Assembly: GCA_937862595.1 (NCBI GenBank)
Contig: CALMFL010000274.1
Span: 1 to 6,128 of the forward strand
From: an uncultured Fidelibacterota bacterium
Lineage (GTDB): Bacteria > Fidelibacterota > Fidelibacteria > Fidelibacterales > Fidelibacteraceae
Length of the DNA stretch: 6,128 nucleotides
Direction: 5' to 3'
In this document: piece by piece, positions 6,115 through 6,128 of the stretch
How positions within the stretch are numbered: the stretch's first letter is position 1
How the letters are laid out: the number at the start of each line of letters is the position of its first letter
Translations under genes and position numbers: made by a program
The notes under the pieces: generated by a model
The model's input: the letters and a program-made list of their open reading frames with translations, nothing else
What the model was told of the DNA's origin: nothing
Databases searched by the model: none

Positions 6115-6128
6115 CCCGTCACCCGTCA
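6115..6128. repeat. Tandem heptamer CCCGTCA cut by the window edge
   Basis: CCCGTCA occurs twice head to tail and the second copy ends exactly at the last base, so the array may continue. Short arrays of this kind occur between genes in many bacterial genomes. Two copies are the minimum that can be called, and nothing here shows how far it runs. Confidence 0.4.

Larger units (their letters stand above)
5857..6128. other. AT-rich intergenic region after thrB
   Basis: The final 272 bases hold no gene I can support: open frames on both strands are shorter than about 20 codons and lack ribosome binding sites (for example a 12-codon frame at 5966-6004). Visible structure consists of a short direct repeat, a 20-bp palindrome at 6002-6021, a palindromic AAAGATCTTT at 5922-5931 and a heptamer tandem repeat at the edge. 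I find no stem followed by a T-run that would clearly terminate the thr operon, so read-through to a gene beyond the window is possible. Confidence 0.6.

Noticed and set aside
1..6128. CRISPR array, tRNA, rRNA, transposase, toxin-antitoxin or defence genes
   Set aside because: No regularly spaced repeats, no tRNA-like cloverleaf, and no coding sequence with such motifs was seen on either strand.

Overview
The window is a compact threonine-pathway operon on the + strand, with one lipoprotein gene upstream and AT-rich intergenic DNA on both sides. I see no previously undescribed system. The most notable points are in regulation, gene order and repeats rather than in a new machine.

Layout. Positions 1-67 hold an intrinsic terminator that closes a + strand gene lying outside the window. 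About 340 bases without a convincing gene follow; they include a nested palindromic, REP-like element (about 144-200) and a possible promoter. A predicted lipoprotein of unknown function lies at 409-1194, followed by its own terminator hairpin (1228-1267). A very AT-rich region (about 1261-1398) precedes thrA and contains a perfect inverted repeat overlapping a plausible promoter. Then come thrA (1407-3833, fused aspartokinase-homoserine dehydrogenase), asd (3876-4934, aspartate-semialdehyde dehydrogenase) and thrB (4921-5856, homoserine kinase). The last 272 bases are AT-rich and noncoding, with a short purine-rich direct repeat, a 20-bp perfect palindrome and a heptamer tandem repeat cut by the window edge.

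How the genes work together. ThrA phosphorylates aspartate, Asd reduces aspartyl phosphate to the semialdehyde, the second half of ThrA reduces that to homoserine, and ThrB phosphorylates homoserine. Four consecutive steps from aspartate to O-phosphohomoserine are thus encoded by three adjacent genes, two of which overlap. The final enzyme, threonine synthase (ThrC), is not in the window, and I see no clear terminator after thrB.

Organism. The lipobox and strong AAGGAG-type ribosome binding sites indicate a bacterium; an outer membrane is likely but not shown. The fused ThrA with a VIFPPT segment in its kinase half, the archaeal/fungal-type Asd and the style of the intergenic repeats suggest a Gram-negative lineage such as the FCB group (Ignavibacteria, Calditrichota, Marinimicrobia or KSB1-like), with Spirochaetota as an alternative. 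This is inference from memory of family features, not a placement. Base composition is uneven: roughly 60-70% GC inside the operon, but near 22-25% in the intergenic lines sampled on either side.
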